In this document: positions 15,873 through 24,238 of the stretch, piece by piece | How the letters are laid out: each line of letters begins with the position of its first letter | Numbering within the stretch: the stretch's first letter is position 1 | NCBI GenBank assembly: GCA_964643075.1 | Contig: CAZXQO010000010.1 | Coordinates: 1-64,000 of the forward strand | Reading direction: 5' to 3' | Source of the DNA: Desulfocucumis sp964643075 | Lineage (GTDB): Bacteria; Bacillota; Desulfotomaculia; Desulfotomaculales; Desulfocucumaceae | Length of the DNA stretch: 64,000 bases | The notes under the pieces: generated by a model | The model's database searches: none | Seen by the model: the letters and a program-made list of their open reading frames with translations, nothing else | What the model was told of the DNA's origin: nothing | Position numbers and translations under genes: made by a program

Positions 15873-17114
15873 TTAGAAGGGTTTAATCCATACATATTCC
15901 CCGGCTTCGACGCCTTCCATTCCGGTGGGAATATGTGCCAGCCCGTCGGCCTTGACCATGGTGGAAATAAGCCCTGATTTCCCCAGCACCGGTTCAGCGA
16001 TTAGCTCACCAGCCAACTCTTTTAGAATTATCCGTATATAATCATCCCTCCCGGCGGCAGAGCGAACATTTCTGTTTATTCTGGCCCGCAGCGGAAACTC
16101 CAGTCGTCTCTCCACATCGCTGGACGGGTACTTCCCCGCCCTGAGTAACGGCTCCACCAACAGCGCAAAGACCACCATGGCGGAAACCGGGTGGCCGGGC
16201 AGACCGAAAACGGGCTTACCACCCAACACAGCACCGATGGTAGGCTTGCCTGGTTTTATGGATATGCCATGAAACAGCACCCCCGGCTCACCCATGGACT
16301 CAATTACCCGTAGGGACACATCCCTGGTGCCCACCGAACTGCCGCCGGAAAGCAAAACCATCTCCGAAGTGGCTATAGCCTCATCCATGGCCTCTTTTAA
16401 GGCAGTAAAATCATCCCTGACCACACCTGCCAGCACCGGAGAAGCCCCGCACTGCCTGGCCAGCCCATACAGGGCGTAAGAGTTTATATCCCTCACCTGG
16501 CCCGGGCCGGGCGTCTGATCCGGCGCCACCACCTCGTCACCGGTGGAAATTATAGTCACCCTGAAAGGTTCCTCAACCTCCAGGGTGTGCACCCCCACCG
16601 CCGCCAACAGTCCCATGTCCTGGGGACGGATGATTTGACCGCTGCTCAGTACCATACTTCCAGCCGCTACATCCTCTCCCCGGCGGACAATGTTTTCTCC
16701 GGGCGCCACAGGCCTGGTCACGCCGATGGTCCTATCATCCAGTTCTTCGGTATGCTCCACCATAACCACCGCATCCGCCCCCGAAGGCAGCATCCCCCCC
16801 GTAGGTATGCGCCAGATCCGGCCAAGGGCGATGGGCCCGGCTGCTTCCCGGCCCATAAAAATTTCTCCCTCCACATCCAGATAGGCGGGCAGACCCTCCG
16901 AGGCACCGAAAGTATCCCGGGCCAGCACCGCAAAACCGTCCATGGTAGAGCGATCAAATCCCGGCACATCCTCCGGGGCCAACACATCCGCAGCAATTCT
17001 CCTGCCCAGGGTTTCCGTAATGGAGACTAGCTTTTTCACGCCACACACGTTCAAATGCCGGGTCAGCATCTCCCTGGCCTCATCCACAGTCAGGGCTTTA
17101 AACAATTCAGCCAT
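15873..17114 (-). CDS. moeA: Molybdopterin molybdenumtransferase MoeA
   Basis: 413 residues from ATG 17114. Signatures: 'VPGFDRSTMDGFAVLARDTFG', 'LLSGGSSVGTRDVSLRVIE' and 'KPVFGLPGHPVSAMVVFALL'. It catalyses the metal-insertion step of Moco/Wco synthesis in the cytosol. It follows the 58-residue gene at 17134 by 19 bp. Two MoeA paralogs in one operon may reflect separate Mo and W use, a possibility known in anaerobes but not proven here. Confidence 0.95.
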   Translation of the reverse strand: MAELFKALTVDEAREMLTRHLNVCGVKKLVSITETLGRRIAADVLAPEDVPGFDRSTMDGFAVLARDTFGASEGLPAYLDVEGEIFMGREAAGPIALGRIWRIPTGGMLPSGADAVVMVEHTEELDDRTIGVTRPVAPGENIVRRGEDVAAGSMVLSSGQIIRPQDMGLLAAVGVHTLEVEEPFRVTIISTGDEVVAPDQTPGPGQVRDINSYALYGLARQCGASPVLAGVVRDDFTALKEAMDEAIATSEMVLLSGGSSVGTRDVSLRVIESMGEPGVLFHGISIKPGKPTIGAVLGGKPVFGLPGHPVSAMVVFALLVEPLLRAGKYPSSDVERRLEFPLRARINRNVRSAAGRDDYIRIILKELAGELIAEPVLGKSGLISTMVKADGLAHIPTGMEGVEAGEYVWIKPF

Positions 17115-17133
17115 TCATTTCCCCCACAATTCC

Positions 17134-17310
17134 TTAGAAACAACCCAACTCGCAGGCTTTTATCTTTATCTTCAACTGATCACAGGCTGCCCCCACCCTG
17201 GCGGGAGAAACACCCAGTTCATCAGCCAGCTTCCTGGCCTGGGCACACGTCAGCCTGCCTTCCCCGGCAGCCGCCTGGACTGCCTCTATAACCCTTTTTT
17301 CCGTTTCCAC
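17134..17310 (-). CDS. Small conserved protein leading the Moco operon, 58 aa
   Basis: GTG 17310 has GGGGGTG upstream, and the frame ends 19 bp before moeA. 'EKRVIEAVQAAAGEGRLTCAQARKLADELGVSPARVGAACDQLKIKIKACELGCF' (shown in overlapping pieces: residues 4-18, 'LTCAQARKLADELGVSPARV', 'CDQLKIKIKACELGCF') looks like a compact helix-turn-helix followed by a Cys-rich tail. Small proteins of this type occur beside Moco genes in related clostridia (recollection). It could be an oxyanion or cofactor sensor regulating the operon; function unproven. Confidence 0.7.
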   Translation of the reverse strand: METEKRVIEAVQAAAGEGRLTCAQARKLADELGVSPARVGAACDQLKIKIKACELGCF

Positions 17311-17587
17311 AACGTTTCACCCCCGTTATTAATGACCATGCTACGGCAGATGTAAATATCCTTAGGTGTAAAACAACTGTTGATTTCCAGTAATTACAGA
17401 TGCTTCGCCGGGAAGAACTATTATCCTGCTGTAATATCCATAATAAATATTCTTGCCGTTTAATGTAGTATAATCCTGATTAGGCAGCGACTTCATTGAA
17501 AGACGATTACATTATCTGGTAATATGTATATTGATAATATAGTTAAATATAGATACTCATATTAGCATAGTTGGGAGATCAATCATA

Positions 17588-19138
17588 ATGACTGAAAAAA
17601 GGTTGAAAGTACTCATTATAGCCTCAGAAATAACCCCCTTTGCCAAAACGGGCGGCCTGGCCGATGTAACCGGTTCCCTGCCCCGGGAACTGGCGGCCCC
17701 GGAAAACCGCTCTGCCTGTGAAATAAGGCTGGCCATGCCGCAATACAAAGAAATCCCGGATGGGGAATATCTGTATGATTTCCCGATCCAATTAAAAAAA
17801 CGCCTGGAAACCTGCATTATCAGACAAACTTACATCCAAGCATCCCAGCCGCCGAAGAAAAGACATACATCAAAGCCCGTGCAGCAAGAAACACAACGAA
17901 AAGCGAAGGATATTCCAGTTTACATGGTTTCCAACTATAATTTTTTTGGGCGTGACGGATTATATGGTTATGCTGACGAGGCCGAAAGGTTTTTCTTTTT
18001 CTGCCGAGCAGTACTGGAAATGCTCCCCCGCCTGGACTGGCAGCCGGACGTAATTCACTGCCATGACTGGCATACGGGTCCGGTGCCTTTTTTGCTGAAA
18101 ACCCACTACCGATCCGACCCCTTTTTTGCCGGAACAGCCACAGTTTTTACCATTCATAATTTACAATACCAGGGCAACTTTCCCCGGGATGTATTGTATG
18201 GCCTTGATTTGGGTGAACAGTACTACAACCCCGGACAGCTGGAATTTTACGGCACGGTAAGTTTCATGAAAATGGGCATAGTTTTCGCCGACATACTCAA
18301 CACCGTAAGCAGAACCTATGCCAAAGATATACAAAAACCCTGGCACGGGGAACTACTAGACGGCGCCCTGCGGGAGAGGTCAAAAGATCTGTTCGGCATC
18401 GTCAACGGCATTGACTATAGCGTGTATAACCCCGCCACAGACCCATATATCCTCAGCAGTTATGACCACCGGACTTTTGAGCATAAATTACCCAATAAAG
18501 CCGAACTGCAGCGGGAAATGGAACTCCCTCAAAAAAACGTGCCGGTACTGGGGATAGTGTCCAGGCTGGCAGAACAAAAAGGTCTGAACTTGCTAGAAGA
18601 AATAGCCGGCCCGCTCTTCGACAACGATGTACAACTAGTGGTCCTGGGCAGCGGAGAACAGTATTATGAAGATATTTTCCAACGGATGAAAAACAGCTAT
18701 GGTTTGAAAGTAGCATTTTCAAGAGGCTTTAATGATTCTCTGGCCAGAAAAATATATGCCGGGGCAGACATACTGCTGATGCCTTCCAGGTTTGAACCCT
18801 GCGGGTTAAGCCAGTTAATCGCTATGCGCTACGGTACCGTCCCGGTGGTCAGGGCCACCGGGGGACTGGCGGATACAGTGCAGGACTATAACCCGGCAGA
18901 CGGCAGCGGCAACGGATTCATTTTCAAGGAATACAAAGGACTATCCCTGTATCAGGCTGTCATACGGGCTCTCCATATATATTGGGAATATCCCGCCAAG
19001 TGGAAAAGTTTGGCCCAACAATGTATGAGTATGGATTTCTCCTGGCGGCAGGCAGCCGGGGAATACCTGGCACTTTATCGTAAGGCAACAGCCAGACTGG
19101 TTAATGAACAGGTGATTGGCAGCGAGAAACAAATATAA
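17588..19138 (+). CDS. glgA: Glycogen synthase (ADP-glucose type)
   Basis: 516 residues from ATG 17588 (GGGAGAT). The ADP-glucose lysine is in 'PFAKTGGLADVTGSLPREL'; the GT5 C-terminal domain shows 'VPVLGIVSRLAEQKGLNLL' and 'PSRFEPCGLSQLIAMRYGTV'. Residues ~80-105 hold a variable Lys/Gln-rich linker. It extends alpha-1,4-glucan from ADP-glucose. No glgC, glgB or glgP is adjacent; the stand-alone starch-binding protein at 42447 is the only other glucan-related gene. It is monocistronic with two terminators. Confidence 0.95.
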   Translation: MTEKRLKVLIIASEITPFAKTGGLADVTGSLPRELAAPENRSACEIRLAMPQYKEIPDGEYLYDFPIQLKKRLETCIIRQTYIQASQPPKKRHTSKPVQQETQRKAKDIPVYMVSNYNFFGRDGLYGYADEAERFFFFCRAVLEMLPRLDWQPDVIHCHDWHTGPVPFLLKTHYRSDPFFAGTATVFTIHNLQYQGNFPRDVLYGLDLGEQYYNPGQLEFYGTVSFMKMGIVFADILNTVSRTYAKDIQKPWHGELLDGALRERSKDLFGIVNGIDYSVYNPATDPYILSSYDHRTFEHKLPNKAELQREMELPQKNVPVLGIVSRLAEQKGLNLLEEIAGPLFDNDVQLVVLGSGEQYYEDIFQRMKNSYGLKVAFSRGFNDSLARKIYAGADILLMPSRFEPCGLSQLIAMRYGTVPVVRATGGLADTVQDYNPADGSGNGFIFKEYKGLSLYQAVIRALHIYWEYPAKWKSLAQQCMSMDFSWRQAAGEYLALYRKATARLVNEQVIGSEKQI

Positions 19139-19147
19139 GTGAGCCTT

Positions 19148-19180
19148 GGGTTCGGAAGGGGTTATTACCCTTCCGAACCC
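19148..19180 (+). terminator. glgA terminator 1
   Basis: Perfect 13-bp stem GGGTTCGGAAGGG (19148-19160) with CCCTTCCGAACCC (19168-19180), 7-nt loop, 9 bp after the glgA stop codon. Confidence 0.8.
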
Positions 19181-19207
19181 TTAGAGTGAACTTAGTTTTT
19201 GCGAGAT

Positions 19208-19246
19208 AAAGGAAAGAGGTCCCGGGAGACGGGGCCTCTTTCCTTT
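19208..19246 (+). terminator. glgA terminator 2
   Basis: Perfect 12-bp stem AAAGGAAAGAGG (19208-19219) with CCTCTTTCCTTT (19235-19246), GC-rich loop. It backs up the first hairpin. The following 200 bp to 19447 contain no gene I can see. Confidence 0.7.
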
Positions 19247-19447
19247 AAAAAAGGCCATCACTCGCGCCTGTCTGGCCTAAAACTTTTACACAACAATTTT
19301 TTCCCACCTGGCCATATATTTTACAATAAACAGCTACATCTCGCCGGCAGACTTTAATATTCCGCCGACTTGCAGAATATACATTTATTAACTGCCTGAC
19401 ATATTTAAACATACAGTAATATTAAAAATATATACCCGGGGAAGGGG

Positions 19448-20635
19448 TTGAAGAATTTGGGCATACTCAGCGAAAAAGATATGTACTTAAAAGCAGCCGA
19501 GAGGGCCTTTTATAGAAATCCTTTTTCAGACCTGCTGATCATATCTTTCTCCGCGCTGAACAGTGATGATGACAGCTGGAAAGGCCTGCAACTGCCGGTG
19601 CTGCTGGTACCGGATAACGGAGACGTGCCGGGGGCAACCAGGCGGGAAATAGCCAGAAGAAGAAGAGTGAATCTATTTGTATGGGGTCATCCGGACGCTA
19701 TTACGGATGCCATTCTTGATGAACTGGCAGCTATGACCAGGGGCAAGGTGTACCGTATCCTGGCTCACGAAATTAAAAAGGAAGAAACAGACGCCGAAGA
19801 ATATTTAAGCACGACAGAGGTCAGCGAGAATTTACCTGCACTGGAAGAAGAGAAGGCCAGCGAAAGCGCTGCAGAAGCGCAGGAGACTGCAGCGCCGGAT
19901 ACCGTCACCGGCTCCGGAGAGAATTGTCAAGGGGAAACAGAAACCGGAGGAGTAATAAGCACAGTGCAGGATAATGTGGCGGGGGAACCTCCATTGGCTG
20001 AAGATACTGACGAAAACGTGAAATGGCCTGCCGATATTCTGAAAATTCACGAAGGCCAGCCGGACCAGGAGGATAATCAGGAACAGGAGGATAATCAGGA
20101 ACAGGAGGATAATCAGGAACAGGAGGCACTTACAACTACAGAGAATGAAACAATCCCTCCCGCATATACGACCGGAGCAAGCCCTGAAATAAACGGAACC
20201 GCAAATACCCAGGCACCTGTAGAAGAGGGCGCTGCCACCGGCAATGATGATATCTTAGCGGCTTCTAAAGAGGATTTCCCGGTTCCGGAAGAGTTAATCA
20301 ACGCCTTAATGGCAAGCCTGCCACAAGGAGTAATTACGCATGAAGAAGTAACACTGGAAGAAACGGCCCGGGAAGAGGTAACAGATGAAGAAGTTACACA
20401 GGAGGTAACAGTGCAGGAAGAGGAACCCCCGGAAGAATACCTCCCTGAGGAAACACAGGTAGAAGATGAAGAGATTATGGAAGAACAGGCATCGGAAACA
20501 GATGCGCCCCGGGAAGAAACTCCGCCGGATGATCCTACTGACGAGATCACAGCAGAGGATGAAAACGCTTGGGAAAACGCTAAAGAAGAGGATAGCGCCG
20601 TAAAAAATATAATCGTTTGGCGCTTCCCTAAATAA
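19448..20635 (+). CDS. CWB2-like N-terminus with a long acidic low-complexity tail
   Basis: 395 residues from TTG 19448 (GGGGAAGGGG). Residues ~40-105 resemble one cell-wall-binding repeat 2 unit ('LPVLLVPDNGDVPGATRREI', then 'RRVNLFVWGHPDAITDAILDEL'). From ~115 on the protein is dominated by Glu, Asp, Thr and Gln, with three perfect EDNQEQ repeats and later EE-V-T motifs. There is no signal peptide or membrane helix, so secretion is doubtful. Function unknown; the C-terminus ends in a non-acidic 'VKNIIVWRFPK' that may be a binding tail. Confidence 0.75.
   Translation: MKNLGILSEKDMYLKAAERAFYRNPFSDLLIISFSALNSDDDSWKGLQLPVLLVPDNGDVPGATRREIARRRRVNLFVWGHPDAITDAILDELAAMTRGKVYRILAHEIKKEETDAEEYLSTTEVSENLPALEEEKASESAAEAQETAAPDTVTGSGENCQGETETGGVISTVQDNVAGEPPLAEDTDENVKWPADILKIHEGQPDQEDNQEQEDNQEQEDNQEQEALTTTENETIPPAYTTGASPEINGTANTQAPVEEGAATGNDDILAASKEDFPVPEELINALMASLPQGVITHEEVTLEETAREEVTDEEVTQEVTVQEEEPPEEYLPEETQVEDEEIMEEQASETDAPREETPPDDPTDEITAEDENAWENAKEEDSAVKNIIVWRFPK
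20069..20122 (+). repeat. Three perfect 18-bp tandem repeats (EDNQEQ)
   Basis: GAGGATAATCAGGAACAG is repeated at 20069-20086, 20087-20104 and 20105-20122. The units are identical at DNA level, indicating recent expansion, and are in frame, so copy number can vary by slippage without breaking the protein. Confidence 0.9.
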
Positions 20636-20639
20636 CTCC

Positions 20640-21325
20640 GCTAGTCAGGACCACCCGTAAAACGGGTGGCCTGCTCTAGCCCTATAAGGGCTTATTACAA
20701 GCCGGCACCTAAAGGTGCTGGCTTGAACTTCGGTCAAGCCACTCAGCATTTATTACCTGGCTAACCCCTGAAGGGGTCTTCCAATTCTTTGACACTTACC
20801 TTATCCACCATCTGATCGTGCAGCTCCTGTTCTCTTACATATTTTGCTATGGTTGCTTCATTTAACCCTACTGTACTTACATAATACCCTGTCGCCCAAA
20901 AATGCCGATTCCCAAACTTATACTTCAAATTGGCATGTCGGTCAAATATCATCATCGCGCTTTTTCCCTTCAAATACCCCATGAAACTTGACACGCTCAT
21001 TTTCGGTGGAATTGATAGCAGCAGATGGATATGATCCGGCATTGCGTGTCCTTCTATTATTTCTACACCTTTATACTTACAAAGATCCTTAATTATCTTT
21101 GTTATATCTGACTTAATCCGCTTATATATTACCTGCCTCCTGTACTTCGGTGTAAATACGATGTGGTATTTGCACATCCATTTTGTGTGTGCTAAACTTT
21201 TATCCATAGAAATTCTCCTTCCTTTTTGCTTTATGATGGCTTGAACAATCATCATTATAGCGGAAGGTGAATTTCTTTTTCTATAACTATAATTCTTTGT
21301 CTCCACCCGTATAACGGGTGGTTTT
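20640..21325 (-). mobile_element. IS200-type insertion sequence
   Basis: One tnpA gene flanked by subterminal hairpins CCACCCG-TAAAA-CGGGTGG (20651-20669) and CCACCCG-TATAA-CGGGTGG (21303-21321), the layout of IS200/IS605 elements, which lack terminal inverted repeats and target-site duplications. Further small hairpins lie at 20695-20760 next to the tnpA stop. Exact ends are not determinable without an empty-site comparison. No tnpB accessory gene is present. Confidence 0.85.
20761..21207 (-). CDS. tnpA: IS200-family transposase TnpA (Y1 HUH)
   Basis: 148 residues from ATG 21207 ('MDKSLAHTKWMCKYHIVFTP'), preceded by GGAAGGAGAATTT; an upstream in-frame ATG at 21306 lies inside the end hairpin region. 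The HUH pair is in 'MPDHIHLLLSIPPKMS', the single catalytic Tyr in 'WATGYYVSTVG', with 'FMGYLKGKSAMMIFD' between. The enzyme mobilises single-stranded DNA. It looks complete and possibly active. Confidence 0.95.
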   Translation of the reverse strand: MDKSLAHTKWMCKYHIVFTPKYRRQVIYKRIKSDITKIIKDLCKYKGVEIIEGHAMPDHIHLLLSIPPKMSVSSFMGYLKGKSAMMIFDRHANLKYKFGNRHFWATGYYVSTVGLNEATIAKYVREQELHDQMVDKVSVKELEDPFRG

Positions 21326-21457
21326 ATGTTCGAAACTACGTTTCGAACTTGCTAAAGCAGATAACAAGACTCCCTGCCTACCCGGCAGGGAGTCTTGTGC
21401 TAAACGAGCTGGTTTGGCACTGTTTACCATTGTCAACCGATACAAATAACAGCAGGA

Positions 21458-21690
21458 TTATGAATTTCCGGCCCTCTTTTTCCCCGCCAGCCTGGCCACA
21501 CCGTACAGCACCCCAAAGGTGAACAGAGTACCGGCAATACCGGCAGCGGCAGTGGCCACGGATTCATTTTTGATACCCGGGAAAAGATAGTCCGGTATCT
21601 GCGAGGTAACGGCAAGCTTACCCTCACTCTTCTCTAAAAAGCCTTTATCCTCCGCCACCCTTTCCAGTCCGTCCGGGTGGGATGAGGTCA
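21458..21690 (-). pseudogene. Fragment of a PDGLE-domain (CbiM/CbiN-like) cobalt/nickel transporter component
   Basis: The frame reads 'SSHPDGLERVAEDKGFLE', then 'QIPDYLFPGIKNESVATAAA' and a final membrane helix 'GIAGTLFTFGVLYGVARLAG'. The PDGLE signature and 'PDY..PG' are typical of the accessory protein of cobalt/nickel ECF transporters. The N-terminal membrane helix expected before PDGLE is missing, and no cbiM/cbiQ/cbiO neighbour remains. A GTG at 21658 could start a 66-residue peptide, but the domain would be truncated. Most likely a remnant. Confidence 0.7.
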
Positions 21691-21799
21691 GGCAATAATA
21701 ATTCTGGAAAAAATATTATTAAATTTTATACTCGTGAAGGAAATTACAAACAAGGGACAAATATATTTATACAAAATAGAAGCGGGAGGTGTCAAAGTC

Positions 21800-22300
21800 A
21801 TGCCAGGAACAAAAAAAGTCCGTGAGCTAATGCTACCCATCTTCGAATACCCCGTAGTATATGAAGATGACACTCTAAAAGACGCGATCAAAAAAATGAA
21901 GTCCATTCTGGGAGAGGGAAAAGAGTACCGTTCACTGATGGTTTTCAGCAGGACCAAAAAAGTCGGTAACGAAGAGCAACTGGTTGCCATATTAACTGTG
22001 CGGGATATCCTCAACACCATTAAAAGAAACCGAATGCTTTACGATAACACGGAACTGTTTACCCTATCCTGGGCTTTCTTTTACCACAGGACACCGCTAG
22101 AGCAGTATACAGTAACCAAGGTTGGACAATCTGCACGGCCCCTGGTAAAAGCCTTTTTGCAGGGAGATGATGATGTTATCAAGGCTATAGAATTAATGAT
22201 GACACAAAATGTTAATATCATACCTGTATTTGAGGATAAGAAGGCTATAGGAATTATTCGGGCGCTGGACATCCTGGATTATATCGGCGAAATGTTGTGA
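21800..22300 (+). CDS. CBS-domain pair protein
   Basis: 166 residues from ATG 21800 (GGGAGGTG). Two CBS motifs: 'VRELMLPIFEYPVVYEDDTLKDAI...RSLMVF...AILTVRDIL' and, after an insert, 'ALVK AF'-like 'VIKAIELMMTQNVNIIPVFE' with 'AIGIIRALDILDYI'. CBS pairs bind adenosyl ligands and act as energy or redox sensors. The 50-residue insert between them ('FTLSWAFFYHRTPLEQYTV') is unusual. It stands alone, so the partner is unknown. Confidence 0.8.
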   Translation: MPGTKKVRELMLPIFEYPVVYEDDTLKDAIKKMKSILGEGKEYRSLMVFSRTKKVGNEEQLVAILTVRDILNTIKRNRMLYDNTELFTLSWAFFYHRTPLEQYTVTKVGQSARPLVKAFLQGDDDVIKAIELMMTQNVNIIPVFEDKKAIGIIRALDILDYIGEML

Positions 22301-22340
22301 AAACACCCACCAATATGTCAAACTTAATCCGTTCGCATAA

Positions 22341-22370
22341 AACCCCGGGGGCAACTACTGCCCCTGGTTT
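22341..22370 (+). terminator. Terminator after the CBS gene
   Basis: GGGGCA (22348-22353) pairs with TGCCCC (22359-22364), extended after a bulge by CC/GG and AA/TT, followed by a TTTTCTATTT tract. Confidence 0.6.
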
Positions 22371-22399
22371 TCTATTTCATCAGGCTTTTGGGGCTAACG

Positions 22400-22543
22400 G
22401 TGACAAAACCGCTGAAAATGATTGCCGGGGCCGCCACCGGGGAGCAAAGCGCCACCGGCCAGGAGCTGGTCGACCCGGTGGCGGAATTAAGCAGGATAGC
22501 AGCCGACCTGCACAAATTTATGGAGGAATTCAAAACCCGGTAG
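22400..22543 (+). CDS. Possible 47-residue protein (unknown)
   Basis: A GTG at 22400 with GGGG upstream opens a frame with a helical C-terminus ('ELSRIAADLHKFMEEFKTR') resembling the tail of chemoreceptors or small coiled-coil proteins. It lies 64 bp before the flavoprotein gene. It may be a genuine small gene, or a fossil of a larger gene's 3' end; evidence is thin. Confidence 0.35.
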   Translation: MTKPLKMIAGAATGEQSATGQELVDPVAELSRIAADLHKFMEEFKTR

Positions 22544-22607
22544 AGAATATATTTAGCTCATGAGGCAGGGCAAAAGTATGGCATTTTTCCAGGATAGGAA
22601 ATAAATT

Positions 22608-23207
22608 ATGGATAATGGTAAAATAAAGTGCCTGGGGCTGGCCTGCAGCCCCAGGCTTAACGGTAACACCTCCATATTGCTGGAAAAGGCCATTGAAGGT
22701 GCGGCAGCAGCCGGGGCCGCCACGGAAGTGGTGAGGCTAGTAGATTTCAGTGTTGCACCCTGCCGGGCCTGCGATGGGTGCTTTACAAACGGCAAATGCG
22801 TGGTAAAGGACGGCGCAGCTGCTATATTTACCAAAATACTGGAGGCCGACCGCATCATCATGGCCGCACCCATTTTCTCCATGGGCATGAACGCCCAGGC
22901 CAAAGCCCTAGTTGACCGCAGCCAGCAGTTCTGGGTCACCCGCTATGTTTTAAAGGAACCGGTTATACAGGACAGCCATCTGCGTCCACCCCGCCGGGGC
23001 ATCTACATTTCCGCAGCCGGCACCAATTTACCCGGGGTTTTTGACGGCGCACTAAGGACAGCCCGCTATTTTCTTAAAATGCTTGATATTCAGTGGGATA
23101 ACAGCTATTGCTATCCCCTTACGGATAAAATAGGGGATATAAAGGGCAATCCGGAGGCCCTGGAGGAGGTTTTCCGTGCCGGAACACTGCTGGCCTCCGG
23201 AGGTTAA
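22608..23207 (+). CDS. Flavodoxin-fold iron-sulfur flavoprotein / NADPH-dependent FMN reductase
   Basis: 199 residues from ATG 22608 (GGATAGGAAAT). 'GLACSPRLNGNTSILLEKAI' is the FMN phosphate loop; 'APCRACDGCFTNGKCVVKDG' holds the Cys cluster (CxxCxxC...C) that in archaeal and clostridial Isf proteins binds 4Fe-4S; 'ADRIIMAAPIFSMGMNAQAK' continues the fold. Such proteins shuttle electrons between ferredoxin and unknown acceptors. It is monocistronic. Confidence 0.85.
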   Translation: MDNGKIKCLGLACSPRLNGNTSILLEKAIEGAAAAGAATEVVRLVDFSVAPCRACDGCFTNGKCVVKDGAAAIFTKILEADRIIMAAPIFSMGMNAQAKALVDRSQQFWVTRYVLKEPVIQDSHLRPPRRGIYISAAGTNLPGVFDGALRTARYFLKMLDIQWDNSYCYPLTDKIGDIKGNPEALEEVFRAGTLLASGG

Positions 23208-23304
23208 AATGCATCTTAACCTTAAAACAACTTCAGTTTACTGCTCCTGCCGATTTATAATAAAATAGTAAAGCAGGGCAGAAAAGTCGAAAGGAGTGCC
23301 GCAT

Positions 23305-24000
23305 TTGAAAATTCATTATTTACAGCACGTTCCCTTCGAGGGTATTGCGTATATAGAAAACTGGATAAAGGTAAACGGGAACGAAATGGCTGGAACGAAA
23401 CTCTTTGCCGGGGAAATCCCGGCGGCGGATATGGATTTTGATATGCTGGTCGTCATGGGCGGTCCTATGAATATTTACGAAGAGGATAAATACTCCTGGC
23501 TAGCAAAAGAGAAAAAATATATCGAAAAAGCTATCACGTCAAAAAAAGCTGTGCTGGGCATCTGCCTGGGGGCACAGCTCATTGCCGATGTACTGGGAGC
23601 CAGGGTGTATAAAAACTCCTACCGGGAAATAGGCTGGCATCCCGTCTCCCTCACCCCGGAGGCAAAAAACACTGCTGTTTTTAACGGCTTGCCCGAAAGG
23701 TTTACCGCCTTCCACTGGCACGGTGACACCTTTGACATTCCTGCTGGAGCTGTACGCACCGCAGAAAGCAAGGCCTGCCCCAACCAGGCTTTTGAATATG
23801 AGAAGAGAGTCATCGGGCTGCAGTTTCACCTGGAAAGTTCTGACAACAGTATTGCTGCACTAACCCAAAACTGTGGGGATGAAATAGTAGAAGGCAACTA
23901 CACCCAGACCCCGGAAGAAATCACGGCGGGATTTAAACATATAGAAAAACTAAACCGGCTGATGGAATCTTTACTGAACCGCCTGACTGGGATGGTCTAA
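23305..24000 (+). CDS. Class I glutamine amidotransferase-like protein
   Basis: 231 residues; TTG 23305 is preferred because GGAG lies eight bases before it, while GTG 23296 overlaps that site. The nucleophile is in 'AVLGICLGAQLIADVLGARV', the catalytic His-Glu in 'VIGLQFHLESSD', and 'FHWHGDTFDIPAGA' matches the GMP-synthase-like GATase group. No synthetase domain is attached, so it may act as a stand-alone peptidase/amidase or as a partner of an unlinked enzyme. Confidence 0.85.
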   Translation: MKIHYLQHVPFEGIAYIENWIKVNGNEMAGTKLFAGEIPAADMDFDMLVVMGGPMNIYEEDKYSWLAKEKKYIEKAITSKKAVLGICLGAQLIADVLGARVYKNSYREIGWHPVSLTPEAKNTAVFNGLPERFTAFHWHGDTFDIPAGAVRTAESKACPNQAFEYEKRVIGLQFHLESSDNSIAALTQNCGDEIVEGNYTQTPEEITAGFKHIEKLNRLMESLLNRLTGMV

Positions 24001-24119
24001 CCAAGGTACAAACTGATAAAACGCTCTCCGTACATGTCTCTTGAGATAGGATTATATGATAGTACCAAATTATATTTACCGCAGAGTATGTTAAAAGTAT
24101 GCAGCAAAGTTTTTAAAAA

Positions 24120-24153
24120 AAGAGCCAATTGAATTCTCATAGAATTGACTCTT
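24120..24153. terminator. Putative terminator after the GATase gene
   Basis: AAGAGCCAATT (24120-24130) pairs with AATTGACTCTT (24143-24153) with one mismatch, flanked by A- and T-rich sequence. It could work in either direction. Confidence 0.4.
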
Positions 24154-24238
24154 AAGAACTTGGCTAGGAGTGGCTATATCAGGCGGCTTTAGGGGTTGGT
24201 AAGCAACTATAAAGAAATAACTTAGATTGTTTTAACAA

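Noticed and set aside
17311..17587. Molybdenum cofactor riboswitch upstream of the Moco operon
   Set aside because: I could not recover the conserved core or a convincing fold by eye; a covariance-model scan would be needed.
20069..20122. CRISPR or regulatory repeat
   Set aside because: In-frame coding microsatellite encoding EDNQEQ.
22297..22563. 88-codon plus-strand frame after the CBS gene
   Set aside because: Low-quality composition, overlaps the CBS stop and terminator; a different frame (22400-22543) is the better, still doubtful, candidate.
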